Part shown: positions 20,726 through 32,553 of the stretch, piece by piece
Position numbering within the stretch: position 1 is the first letter of the stretch
Layout of the letters: every line of letters starts with the position of its first letter
NCBI RefSeq assembly: GCF_029867415.1
Contig: NC_081185.1
Location: forward strand, 117,345,987-117,409,986
Length of the DNA: 64,000 bases
Source: Vicia villosa
Taxonomy: Eukaryota > Streptophyta > Magnoliopsida > Fabales > Fabaceae
Direction of reading: 5' to 3'
The notes under the pieces: model-generated
Database searches by the model: none
What the model saw: the letters and a program-made list of their open reading frames with translations, nothing else
What the model was told of the DNA's origin: nothing
Made by a program: the position numbers and the translations under genes

Positions 20726-23498
20726 GAATGAATCTAAAGTGAAGTGAAGTGTGAAGTGAAAGAAGGAAGTCAGGATGTTGGATCGAGGAAATCAAAGGTA
20801 AGTCAGTCAGACTTGTTTTGTGTTTTGATGAGTGAGGCAGCTCTCAACTGTACAACTAGCTCACACTTATGATATCCAATGCATATCTGTGTATCTGTGT
20901 TTTTTTAATCAAATAAACTTTTCTTTTTAAATAATTTCCCAAAATATCATATATTACAAAAATATTTTCAAATTATTCTACTTTAAAGCATAATAAAATG
21001 ATAAAAATAAATTAATTAGTAGTGAACTCACACCATCTCGCAAAATGAGATGACTTATTATTTTTCTATCTATGATATATAATATATTTTCAATTATTAA
21101 TTTATAAATATCAATAATTTTTATATTGTCTTTTAAGATTTTTTTTTATATTATACACATAAATAACAAATAAGTATTATTATAAATGTGTGAAATTAGT
21201 AGATACAAAATATTGTTAGAGATTTCATAATTTAAAGTTAAATTGTTATAGGTTGACTCTATCGGTTTAATGCATTTCAACAACATAGAAACAAATGAGT
21301 CGTAGGATTCCAAATCATGTTTGTACTAGTCAAAAAATACAAGTCTATGTATTCCTCCTGCAAGGTTAGTGGGACTCAGAGGTCTTAATATATTTATAAC
21401 ATTATATGGTGGTTAGGGTTAGCTCACAACGACGATAAGCCTTGTATGGTGGTGTTTTGTGGTGGTTTTATGAGTCTTGCTCATGTGAGGTGAAAGGCTC
21501 TGCAAATGGACGATGTGCTTAGGTATAAACTTCTAAGGGGTGTGATCATATAAGTTACGATCTTGCTAAGCGTTATGATTTAGGGTGTAACGATTTGTCC
21601 TTCCTCCCTTGAGGGGAGAGCCTTTAAAGAGATCCTTTGGGCTTAGGATTTGATATCCCTGAGTGACGACAACCCCTCCCTCCTATCTAGGAGAAGTTAT
21701 TTTCAAGGGCTAGTGGAATACTCCATCTCCTTTGACTAACGCATTTACAAGTTATCTGTGTCTAATGCGAGGATGCCCTAGTTTATGATCCTCGATAATT
21801 TAACACTACATAATCCCTTGAACACGAGGACTTTTGCTAAGGACAGGGTTTTGTTAAGATCCTCTTTTGTTTGAAATGTGTCACTTTCCCTACTAGCGAG
21901 TTCCTTCGTTGAATGTAAATATTAATTAAAGGTCGAATATCTCAGCTACGGGCGGTTTTCTCAACTGAAGGCGACTATATTAAAAGGTGAGTCTGAAATA
22001 GATCTGGTTCAAACCGATTTACCATTTTTATCGAAACACTTATCGAGAAACTCTAAATAGTGAAATTAACACAAAAATGAAACAAAAGAAAGTCATTGTA
22101 GCTCGGAACAAGTTTCTATCACATATTCAATGTGTTTCTATCTTAGATTCAATGCATCACGCTAAAAGACATGAGTTAATGGATCTTTATATGGTTCCCA
22201 GTGTTACTCGTTTCTCAGATCTAACTGCAGGAGATTAGGAACAACGTTTGAGAATCAAAGGTTTGAGATTTCCCATGCAAAAGATGCTCATATTCTTCAA
22301 AGATTTGAAACCAACCTTATTATAAAATCTTATCCAGACATTGCTCAAAATTAATATCTTTGTATTTATATTTGATTTAGATCTAGAGAGTACTTTTATT
22401 GAAATAATTGTTGATTTTATAGAAAGTTGATCAAAAAAGAATGAAATTTGCGACTTTCAAATTAGAATTGGTGAAACAAATTTGCGATCTTTAAATGGGT
22501 TCAATTTCCAATGAATTCTAAATTGTTTCAGTAAAAGAATAAACTTTTTTAATTTAAATGAACAGGTTTAATTATTTTATTCACTTGGTTGAATTTTTAA
22601 ATATGAAATTATTTGATTATAGATTTAAACTAGTTAGATATTTATGCGGCCGTATGTATAAATATATTTGATACGATATAAATTGTATTTAGATACGTAT
22701 CTAAATTTAAAATCAATTATTAATTTTAAAATGAACAATAATTATATAATTCAATTGTATTAAAATACAAGAGAGAAAAAGAAAAATAAATATTTAATAT
22801 TTAAAAATAAGAATATATAATATCTTTTAAATTAAGATAATTACTGATTAAAATTAAATATGCAGTTGAGAGTGAACCATGAAAAAGAAAATTTACTTGA
22901 ATATAAAATGTAATTATATTCAGATGTAGATTTAAAATATGTTACTTAATTGTAAACAAATAGATAAACAAATTGATATTTAAATAATCATGCAATTAGA
23001 AAAAACAATGACTCTTGAGAAAAAGAAAAAATTGATATTTTGAAATAAGGATTTTGTCTTTCAAATCAAAACAAATTATTAATAAAAATAAAATAGACAT
23101 TGTGTTGATAATATCTCATTAAATAAAATAATTATTTGAGACGATATAAAATGTATTTAAATACATAGACAAAATTTGAAAAAAAAATTAAATAAAAACA
23201 TACACAATAAAACACAATGGAAAAATGTACACACATACACATACATTATTAATTTGTGAAGATGATTCTATCTCATTTTCAAACATTCCACCAAATATTT
23301 TATCTGTATAATAATTATAAAATAGTAATAATTTATTTTAAAAATACAAATTTATACTAATGTTTATTAACGAGTCTCTACGTAGTATATCTAGCCCAGC
23401 CCAATGAATGTAAGGATGAATACCGAAACAAAGCCCTAAAACAGTTGCATTTCATTGCAGCAGCAGCAGCAGTTACCAAAAACTCAATTTCAAAAAAA
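20726..23498. other. AT-rich intergenic between two divergent plastid-protein genes
   Basis: It contains the promoters of the BCCP gene (left, minus) and the TIC20 gene (right, plus). A GC-richer stretch at about 21240-22320 looks different from its surroundings, but I found no coding frame, terminal repeat or known family in it. The rest is low-complexity AT. Confidence 0.5.
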
Positions 23499-24125
23499 AT
23501 GGCATCCCTTGCTCTTCTCCGTCCCTGCACATTCCACCACACACACAAACCTTCCACCCAAACCCTCAAACCAAAACCCAATTCCCTTTCATTCTCACCC
23601 TTAACACCACCCCCCTCAAAACTCAAACTCCGAAACGCCGTCGTTAAAGCCAACCTATCCTCACCCGCACCACCGGAACGGTTAATCTCAATCGCCGCAT
23701 ACACACTCCCATTCTTCAATTCTCTCCAATACGGCCACAACATCCTCACCCAATACCCCAAATTCGCACTCCTCTTCGATCCCATCATTCCCTTCCTCTC
23801 CTTCTATAGATCCCTCCCTTACGCTTCGTTTGTCGCATTCTTTGCTCTCTATTTGGGGATAGTGAGGAACCCTAATTTCCCTCAGTTTGTTAGATTCAAT
23901 GCAATGCAAGCACTCACGCTGGATGTTCTCCTTGTTCTTCCGCTTCTGTTTCAGAGAATCTTCTCTCCTGGTAGATATGGATTGGCTTTTAAGGTTATGG
24001 TTTGGTCTCACAATGTGGTGTTTGTTTTCAGTATTCTCTGTTTTGTTTATAGTGCTTTGTCTTGTCTTTTGGGGCGTACTCCTTACTTGCCTTTTGTTGC
24101 TGATGCTGCTGCTAGACAAATCTGA
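23499..24125 (+). CDS. TIC20-II: TIC20-type chloroplast inner-envelope translocon protein (TIC20-II-like), intronless
   Basis: TIC20 proteins are four-helix membrane components of the chloroplast inner-envelope import apparatus. The frame is open from an upstream ATG at 23445. I prefer the ATG at 23499 (208 aa), because it starts a typical transit peptide (MASLALLRPCTFHHTHKP, Ser/Thr/Pro-rich, no acids) and is preceded by an A-rich context. The mature part begins near residue 60 (PERLISIAAYTLPFF). Hydrophobic segments follow: ALLFDPIIPFLSFYRSL, YASFVAFFALYLGIVRN, FNAMQALTLDVLLVLPLLF and HNVVFVFSILCFVYSAL. RNPNFPQFVRFNAMQA is the family signature in the TIC20/YCF60 fold. The choice of subtype II over I or V rests on length and the N-terminus, and is less certain. 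A CAG-rich run at 23458-23471 lies in the leader. Confidence 0.88.
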   Translation: MASLALLRPCTFHHTHKPSTQTLKPKPNSLSFSPLTPPPSKLKLRNAVVKANLSSPAPPERLISIAAYTLPFFNSLQYGHNILTQYPKFALLFDPIIPFLSFYRSLPYASFVAFFALYLGIVRNPNFPQFVRFNAMQALTLDVLLVLPLLFQRIFSPGRYGLAFKVMVWSHNVVFVFSILCFVYSALSCLLGRTPYLPFVADAAARQI

Positions 24126-25215
24126 ACTTCATTTCTATGTTTTTTTTTAGTGTTTTTTTTGTATTATCATAAACAAACATTCTCTTTTGCTTTACTATGT
24201 TACTTGATTGATTGAATGAATACAATTAGGTGTCGTTTTCAATTTCGACTCACTATATTGCTTGTCATGTGTAATCAACCCGGTTGAATCATCAAGTGGT
24301 TTTTGCATACAAGTGTTTAGAGAATGAATTTTATCTCATACAGCCTAGAATGAATGTGTTAGTTATAGAAACAGTTTATTTCATTATTATTAAATGTTGA
24401 GTGGGCAGTAACTGCTATATAACTGCTTTATATGACTGGTACAGAACCAGTTTTCTAATATATTGCCCTAAATAAACAATCACAATACCAGTTTCTATCA
24501 GAATGTTTTAGAGAATAATTGTTATATAACCCTAGAAAACATGTCTAATAAGTTACAGATTATGCTTATTTTGGCATGTGAACTAAAACTAAAACTTTAT
24601 GGTAGCGTTTCATCATGTGCCAAGCATAAGTTTGAGACATTTCAAATTATATTTCAAATGATTGAGTTAATAGGAAAGTTTGAGACATTTCAAATTATAT
24701 TTCAAATTATTGAATTTATTGGTTTAACGTAAGCACTTCAATAGATTGCCAAACATATTTTGGCATGGTATGTAAATAAAATTGCACAACAAATAACAAT
24801 GTATTTGAATAATTACGTGGCAGATGACAAATCTAAAATCTGGCTACTATTAAAGTAGGTAAATTTCTCCGAAAGTTATATGCAGTATTTTGTCAACAAA
24901 ATAGACTGTTCTGAAGAGCAATATTCAATTACTCTTAAAAAACAGTATTCAAAAGAAGTATCAATGGCTGCAAGTACTATATTTTGTTCATATGAATTTT
25001 TAAAGAAATTTGAAAAACGCAACTAAGTAATGCATTCTACAGCTTACTACAAATATTGTCAAGATAAATTAGAAAAACGGTGACCACCTTTGCAAGAATT
25101 TCCGGTTGCAATTTCATGCACAGCCATGTCCTTGCGAACGTAGCGCATATACCTTCTAATTGAAAATGACAAACTTAGTGAGCTCGGTAGGGTCAATTTA
25201 CACGTCCCATGGGAA
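24126..25215. other. Intergenic downstream of TIC20, with a short tandem repeat
   Basis: This is the 3' UTR followed by AT-rich sequence. Nothing coding was recognised. It contains the 48-bp duplication listed separately. Confidence 0.5.
24628..24723. repeat. 48-bp tandem duplication (two copies)
   Basis: AAGTTTGAGACATTTCAAAT is repeated with a 48-bp period (TTTGAG at 24631 and 24679). The second copy differs by a few bases. Confidence 0.9.
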
Positions 25216-25967
25216 TAGGGATGGAAAAAATTCATATTCCACGGTATCCACCGATAAAATCTGTCACTGATATGCAACAAGTAGTTCAATAAATATCGGC
25301 AGTCCACTGATACATTTCAAAACATTTAAATATTATTAGTTTATTATACATAAGTCTTTTATATTTTAAAAGAAAAAACCAATCTTCTCATTTTATAAAA
25401 GTTTTCTTGGAAAAAAATCTTTCACATTCCACACATCCTCTTTGCCCATTGCATATTTGAACTTCTATATTTTTTCTATATTTTATACCTTTATACCTTT
25501 AACAATTCCACTGTCCAATCAACCTATACCAACCTTCTTTAATCAAACCTATACCACCCTTCTTTAATCAATTTTTGGCTCGTTCTCTCTTCCAATATAA
25601 TTCACAATTACAATATCTTTTATTTATTTTGGTTAAAAATGAAATATATAGATATTATATTTGAATATTATTAAATTTTGGTGAAAGTGAAAAAAATTAA
25701 TGTGATAAAAATTAATGTGAAAAAAATAAGGGAGATTGTTTAGATATTATGTAATGATAAGTTCTTTTTTGTCTTTAAAAGAACCTGAAAAATAAATTTA
25801 AAAAAATAAATGTTATCCATAGATAACAGATACCTTAAAATCAACGAATTACCAACTTAGCGGATACCCGCACGGACATGAGACGCATATAGATATCATA
25901 TTTATCCAATGGATCGCGGACACGGATATCACACTATCCGTCCCGTAGATATCCATTTACATTCCTA
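25216..25967. mobile_element. hAT-like MITE, 752 bp
   Basis: The left end TAGGGATGGAAAAAATTC and the right end (inverted) TAGGAATGTAAATGGATATC form short imperfect inverted repeats. Flanking 8-bp repeats are CATGGGAA (25208-25215) and CATGGAAA (25968-25975), 7 of 8 identical, as in hAT insertions. GGATACCCGC- and ACGGGACGG-type subterminal motifs are typical of a common plant non-autonomous family. There is no coding capacity. Confidence 0.75.
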
Positions 25968-25975
25968 CATGGAAA

Positions 25976-26355
25976 ATGTTAATTGAAACAAAATCGACAA
26001 AACAAATTATCACTATCACAACATTCTTTGCCAAAGTTTTAAATTAATTTCTTAGTAACTAAAAAAGGCATGATGCATAAACATAAAGGATGCACACTTT
26101 TGTTTTAATAAGTCAAAGACAGCCAAAACAAAACTAACAATATTTTAAAGCACGGCTGCAGAACTGCTCCAAGTAGGCAGATTACAAATTAGATTTAACT
26201 ACTGCAAAGCAACACCAAACCATGATTTCGTAACACCTAAGCTCAAATTACATCCATATTTGGATATGGTTCATAACAATGCAAAATTATTCGTCCAAAA
26301 CGAGGTTTAACACCCATATTACATCTTGTAGCACCCATAAGATTTATGGCAGCTG
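25976..26355. other. 3' UTR side of the LUC7-like gene
   Basis: No gene of its own. AT-rich sequence downstream of the stop codon at 26356-26358 on the minus strand. Confidence 0.5.
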
Positions 26356-29300
26356 CTAATACCGATCATGACGCCTGGCAAAGCAGGAAAGACATGTTAG
26401 TAGGAGGCAACCATAATAATATAACAATTGGCTTTCAATAAATGTGAAAGAAAAAAAATAGAGAAAATTTTTTTTCAATCAATGGTGTGAAAATCAATCC
26501 ATAACATCAGAGATGCATAATAATCTATGTATCGGTTAAAATCCACTCTTGGATTTTTTATCATTAGTTGAAATTGGTCACTTTTCTCCTAAACAAAACC
26601 CATGTCCGGAAGATTAACCAAAGACTAAGAACTAGACTTTCAACACAGACAAGAAATTAAGCATTTCCAAAACAAGGAATGCAATAGGAGTGACAATTTA
26701 GTAAAAACCATACTGATCCTGGAACGACGTGTATCAATCCCATTTGATCCAGTATATACTAGTTTACAGTGGGTTATTTACGGCGTGTCATAGAAAAAGG
26801 ACCCACAATTTAAAAAAGTAAGGAATTAATAAAATAAGTAGTTAAGGATGCTTGTACCTATGACGGTCATAATCTCTAGAACGCTCTCGAGATCGTGACC
26901 TCCGACGACTTCTTGAATCATATGAGCGGGATGAGTCTCTGTCCCGATCTCGGTCATATCCACGGTCTCTATCATGGTGCCTATCACGGTCCCTGCTCCT
27001 GCGATCATTGTCTCGCCCTCGCTCATGGCTCTCACCACGTTCACGGTCCCTACTCGGCTCCCTGTCACGATCCCTACTCCTTTCTTTTGATCTGTGCATA
27101 TAATGCAAACAATGGTTGACTACATATGAAATTCTACTTTACTGCCTATCAAATATGCTTTTTTAAGTTTAGAAGCAATGAAAATTTACCTTCTATCATC
27201 AAGACGATCAGTCTTACGGCTCTTGTTCCTTTCTTCCTGAACCAGAGAAAATAATAGCATTAGATCTGTCCTATCTCCAAATAAAACAAAGGTTCACATA
27301 GTATATGATATAAAAGCTTCAAAATCAAACAATAAACTGAACACATGCCCAGAAAGACAAACCAGGGTTATGCAAAGTCAACCTCATTTCTTTTTATTCT
27401 TCCGCTTGTCTATGAATGGTCAAGCACTTCGAAATAATCATAAGTAGTGTTTAGAGTTAACAATGCACAAAAAAAGAGTATTGAAAATAATAGACAATTG
27501 AATATTACTCCCGATGTTAGTGGCCGAAAAATAGGTGGAGTAGCAAACTTCTTGTGATGGGATGGACCATCTCGTCACTAATTAGTAATAACTAACTAGA
27601 ACCAAGATGAATCTGAAACATAATTTATCATACCATAATTTTCAAATGTAAATGAAATCAAATAACTAAATTTTCTACGAGTCACAACATGTTTCCTTTT
27701 ATACATGATTCCAGAAAGAGATAAAAACAATAGCCCGGAAGATGAACAGAGGAGAAGATTTAGGAGTCACGCTGTTAACAGTTAACTGGTAAAACCTAAC
27801 AATTTCTCCATATTCTAAAATTTCTAAAATGAAATACATATTAAGCAATCAGTTTTAAAATAGGATAACATTACACATGATCAGAAATTCGAGAAAGATT
27901 ACTTACTTGAAGTTCTGCCAACTTCTCACGAATTTGCATATACCCTAAATGAAGTTTCCCTCCAAAATGATCAGCTAATCGACGATCACTGTAAATAATA
28001 TAAATCAAAATGTTACTGCAAAATGTACAGAAGTATCAAGAAAACATATTGATGTACAGCTTGAGTTCCCCATAAATTTCTAACTAGGAATAGCATGATC
28101 TACAAGCAAAAACATAAAAACATAAAAGACGCACATTCTTTAGCTGCAAAAGTTATCCCTCGTAAAACTGGCACAAGAGCCTGCTGGTGACAAGGAGGTA
28201 TTACTAACGGGTCAAAAGCTGAAGCAGTTGAAACCCCAAATTCTACACTATAAATCCCTAGTAAAACTTTAAGAACAAAAAAATGCATGGGTGCAGGATA
28301 AGTTCTTACCTGTCATACACACTTAGAAATGCTCCACAGATATCGCACACACGTAGCTTTTGATCAGTCTGAATTGTTGAGTAAAACAGTAGTAAGAATC
28401 ATTACAATTATGCTATAGCTAAAACAGATTACAGATGAAAATCGCAAGTCAGCCAACTGACGATACACACAATTGCCTTGAGGCTTTGTTTGAGAGGTTG
28501 GAGGGGAGGGGAAGGCTTTGAAAAAAGAATTTTTTAAAAAAATATAGAGAAATCTATGACATTTTTTAAAAAATCAAAAAATGACTTTGTATAGAATGAT
28601 AAAAGAGTTTACCATTAACATATTTTTAATTTTTGCAATACTATAACAACAAAGATTATATTTGAACAATTTGTCTAATCCCTCCAAAAACCCCTTCACA
28701 ACCCTCCTCCAATACAAATTTGGAGTTCCCCAAATTAGGGGGATTTTGTGTTATGAATAAAAATAAACCCTTCAAAATCCTTCAATTCTTTCCACTCTAT
28801 CGTTACTTTTTTTCAAAACCCTCCTCTCCCCTCCCCTCCCCTCCAAGCTCTCAAACAAAGTCTAAGGCCTATCTTATTAAAGAAAGTGTTTTTTATCAAT
28901 AGAAAAAGAGTTGTGAATCATGTAAAGTCTACTCACAATCCGCACGTCTGCAGCGGTATACTTGGATGAATCCAGTGCTGGCTCCTGCCTGGAAGGAAGC
29001 TGTGATAAAAAAAAAAAGATCTTCAGACTTATGAGCCATGACACATTATAATAACCTTCATAAACAAGTTCATGATAAAATAAAACAAATGAATGACCTT
29101 CTTAAGAGCTTCGGCCTCTTCCAATGCTTTCTGGGCCTCATCAATCAATCCTTGTTCACCTGTTCATTCAAAATAATATAATTTAAATAAAAAGCATAGA
29201 GCCTTCCTAAAATAAGACTTTTTTTTTACATTTTGGAGTTGCTAAATATAATTTGTTTGCAGGATATATTAGAGGAGAGACAAGGTTGAGGAGCATTGGT

Positions 29301-31322
29301 GGAAATATACATGATCCACAGTGATGGCGGGGACTTATTGAATTAGCAAAGTTGTTCCTTTATGAACTAAACTTAAAAAATACTACTACTATGTTTATTG
29401 GATGATGGAATTGATACAATCAGTAGTAGATAGTAAGCAATTGAATAGAGCCGATACTTCATCCGAATATAATTAATGGAACTTTTAACAATATTCGGCC
29501 GGCCATTGGTTTTTTTGACATGCTAACAAGGAAAAGAGTATGTATCTATGTCAACCAAAGAAAGATGTGTCTGTACTTAATTAGTTATGCTCAAAACTAT
29601 CATTATGTACACACATATACAAGATACAGATGATAGTATCACTGACTTACCAAGATCCTCAGCCTTCTTCAACTTTTCATTTATCATCTCCTGTGTTCGA
29701 GCATCGGGAGTAATTACAGGAAGGGGTGCCAATGGTGGTGGATTAGGCAGAGGTTGAGGTAAAGATGCCCTATCTTTGTTGAATGCATCTAAAAGAAGCG
29801 TAGACTGTTTGAAAATTGATAAAAAGCCAAAAGAGTTGTAAGTAATAGTATTCTCCAATACAATAGTGAACAGAATCAAATAACTAAATTTACGGTCTAC
29901 CAATGTACAAATGCAAAAGAAAAACACACCCAGGATCACCCACAGATCTTCATGTTCAAGGAAGATCACTGACCTGTTTGTCTGCTCTTTTGATTCTAAG
30001 TTCTTCAACAATCTCCAAAGCTCTAATCTTCATATCTGACAAGCCTTCAAGATCTGCAAGTGCAGAATCATTTCAAATCAGTGAAAAGAATAAACAAAAA
30101 CCAGATAGTTCAACATTGTGGGTTATAAATAAAAGCATCTAACTACATATCAAACAGTTCCAAAGCTAATCAATTTCATTTGACCGGCAGTTCTCATTCA
30201 TACCACAAGATCTTGCACACTAATAACTGGAATTGAAGAAAGTTATCTACGGATGTTACTACCAACACCTCCGCTACACTAGGATTTATTCCATCCCTAA
30301 AACAGATCGTGCCTATCAATAGTTTCAAGTCGTGTATATGACCCCTTCATTATTCATTGATATATACCCACAGAAACATGCACGTTCATCTTATTGGAAA
30401 AGCTACACTTGAGACAAAAACTATGTGTTTGCAGTAATAAAAGCAGATAACATTAATGACTCCAAGTCGTGTATCACCCACCCTTTTTATCATTCTATTA
30501 TTCTTTCATCTTCACAGTAAAAGACTAAAGACTAAACACTAAACAGAACTTTACACATTATTTTTTACCAGAAACTTCACACATTACTGAAATTGAAAGT
30601 ACTAACAGTACCATATTTATCCGCTTCTTTCAACTTTTCTTTGATTTCCTTGGCCAACTCAAGCACTTCCGGTGTCTGCATGTCATACAAACCAACTATA
30701 ATTACAACCGGCCAGAAACCATCAACTCCTAAAACAACTCAACCTGTAATCATTACTCAAAAATCACCTGAGTAACTTCAGATACTGAAATTGCAATTGC
30801 CGCTTTAGCATCATCATCCTCGAGTCGCTTAAGAGCTCTCCCAATTTTCCTATCACATTCACCAATAAGCTTATCTATAACATCCTCCAACTCCCTCTCA
30901 TAATTATCGATCCCTTTGCCTCTGGCTTCCTCATATCTAGAAACAGAGTTAAGCAAACAGCACAATCCAAAAACACAATAATCACATTCCCAACACAAGG
31001 GAAAAACAATTCAAGTGAGATCGTAAAGGATACTCTTTTCTGAGCTGCAATGAGTGAACCTTAGGGCATGGACCCATATCCATTTTCTGAAACAAACAAA
31101 AACGATGAAAACCTAAGTAATCGTCGTCGCTTAGCGTAATAACAGAATGAAGAGAGAGATAGAGAAGTGAATTACCGTTAACTGGAAGAGTTCGTGAGGG
31201 CAAAGACCGACGAGGTAGAGACGGCAAACGTCGCGATCGTAATACTTGCGGTTAACTTCACGGACGTCGCCGTTTCGATTGGCTCCCATGAGCACATCGA
31301 GCTGCTTCCGTATAGCGTCCAT
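26356..31322 (-). CDS. LUC7: LUC7-like U1 snRNP-associated splicing factor, thirteen exons
   Basis: LUC7 proteins are U1 snRNP components in the nucleus that help choose 5' splice sites. Exons (minus, in order): 31176-31322, 31034-31086, 30768-30936, 30612-30675, 29974-30053, 29651-29804, 29098-29159, 28937-28999, 28310-28368, 27907-27988, 27190-27236, 26858-27091, 26356-26374; all GT-AG and phase-consistent. They total 1,233 nt, or 410 aa, the normal length for plant LUC7L. Visible parts: N-terminal MDAIRKQLDVLMG; first zinc finger with VCRLYLVGLCPHELF and GPCPKVHS; a long coiled coil (about 75-240); second zinc finger CDICGAFLSVYDSDRRLADH through KLHLGYM; and a C-terminal Arg-rich RD/RE/RS tail (about 330-405) ending RRHDRY. 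The exon reconstruction is mine from splice signals and family homology. No lesion was seen. Intron 8 hosts a MITE. Confidence 0.95.
28475..28868. mobile_element. MITE inside LUC7 intron 8
   Basis: Inverted ends GCCTTGAGGCTTTGTTTGAG (from 28475) and, inverted, GCCTTAGACTTTGTTTGAGA (from 28868) continue into GGAGGGGAGGGG. The centre is AT-rich and non-coding. The element lies wholly within the intron 28369-28936. The class (hAT or PIF) could not be decided because no clear TSD is visible. Confidence 0.72.
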
Positions 31323-31550
31323 GGTTCCTTCTCTTTCAGTTTCACTACTGGTGGTATTGCTCTATCTCAGTGCTCTTTTTCTTTGTTTTCGATCTGGAAC
31401 TCCAATTTACCGAGTTCTGTTGAGTTGACGAGTTAGGGTTAGATTACGTTCAATAAGTGGGGTATCCGGGTAAGTGAGAGTCTCGTTAACTTGATAATTA
31501 AAAATATAGATAAAATATAACTTTTTTTTTAAAAAAAAAAAGACAAAACT

Positions 31551-31710
31551 TAATTTAGGTGTGGTATTCACTATTTTTCAATAAAAATATGATAAATGTA
31601 TAATTTTATTTTACACGTATACAAACTCTCCTACTTTCCATCACTAAATGATATTCAAGTATATTTGTCATATTTTTATTAGAAAATAGTAAGAACTACA
31701 TCTAAAGAAT
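31551..31710. mobile_element. MITE copy A of a family present twice in the window
   Basis: A short inverted-repeat element of about 155 bp. The left arm TTTAGGTGTGG leads into CACTATTTTTCAATAAAAAT, and the right arm read inward (TTTAGATGTAG, then TACTATTTTCTAATAAAAAT) matches over about 35 bp. Copy B is at 55831-55989. Exact ends and TSD are uncertain. It lies just upstream of the LUC7 gene and about 95 bp from the CACTA element. Confidence 0.78.
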
Positions 31711-31801
31711 ATTAATTTGAAATCTATTTAAATCTTTTCTTTTAAAAAAATTAATATGATCTTTCATCTCTTCAAATTGTATCAAATATTTTTTCATCTA
31801 A

Positions 31802-32160
31802 CACTACAACATTTAGGCTCTCCAGCAACACTTGAAAAATGTTGCCAAAACTTTGGAAAACGTTGCCTAAAAGAAAAGGGGACGTTTTTTAAGTGTCTCC
31901 TGTGCAGGCGTTGCCTATTCTCTAAGGCGACGTTTTTCAATGGTCTTTGGGCACGCTTTTCAAAAACGTCGCCTAAACCAAAGGAATAGGGGACGATTAT
32001 TAGCGGCCTCAAAGGCGACGTTTTTAAGTGTTCTTTGGGCGCGCTTTTAAAAAGCGTTGCCTAACCAAAAAAGAATAGGGGACGATTATTTGTGTCCTAT
32101 TAGGGGACGCTTTTTAAGTGTTGCCAGATGTGGCTACAATTTACTAATTGTTCCCTTAAA
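31802..32160. repeat. Left subterminal repeat region of the CACTA element
   Basis: GGCGACGTTTTTMAA, GGGGACGATTATT and KGGGCRCGCTTTT motifs recur several times in about 350 bp, in both orientations. They resemble the sub-TIR arrays bound by CACTA proteins. Confidence 0.75.
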
Positions 32161-32553
32161 TCTGAATAAGGAGGAACGTTTTCAAAGTGTAGCCATAGCT
32201 TATAGGCTGTTCTTTTAGATTGTCCCCATAAAATATATTATTTTGTGATTATTTTCTTGATAATATAGTCGATGATGATTGATTTAAAAAAAATGTCGAT
32301 AATAACATAAACAAGATCAAATTTAAACGTACATCCATAAAAGTTATATTATAATAAAATCTAGTTCTAACATTAATTCAAGATAGTAGCCAATACATAA
32401 AATACCTAATGTAACAATACTTATAATATTACGTTTAAAACTTTAAAGTATGACCCTAGCAAAATAACAAAAAACATAGTTCAACAAAATAACAAAAAAC
32501 AAGTTCAAGTTTAATGCTTTCAACTACAAGTAAAAAAAAATCCATCATCCAAC

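Noticed and set aside
23688..24119. 143-aa minus frame opposite TIC20
   Set aside because: Antisense shadow; the plus-strand frame has clear TIC20 signatures and a transit peptide.
25059..25307. 82-aa minus frame ending YVRKDMAVHEIATGNSCKGG
   Set aside because: The last 30 residues look protein-like, but I could not tie them to a family or to splice sites. The frame also overlaps a MITE end.
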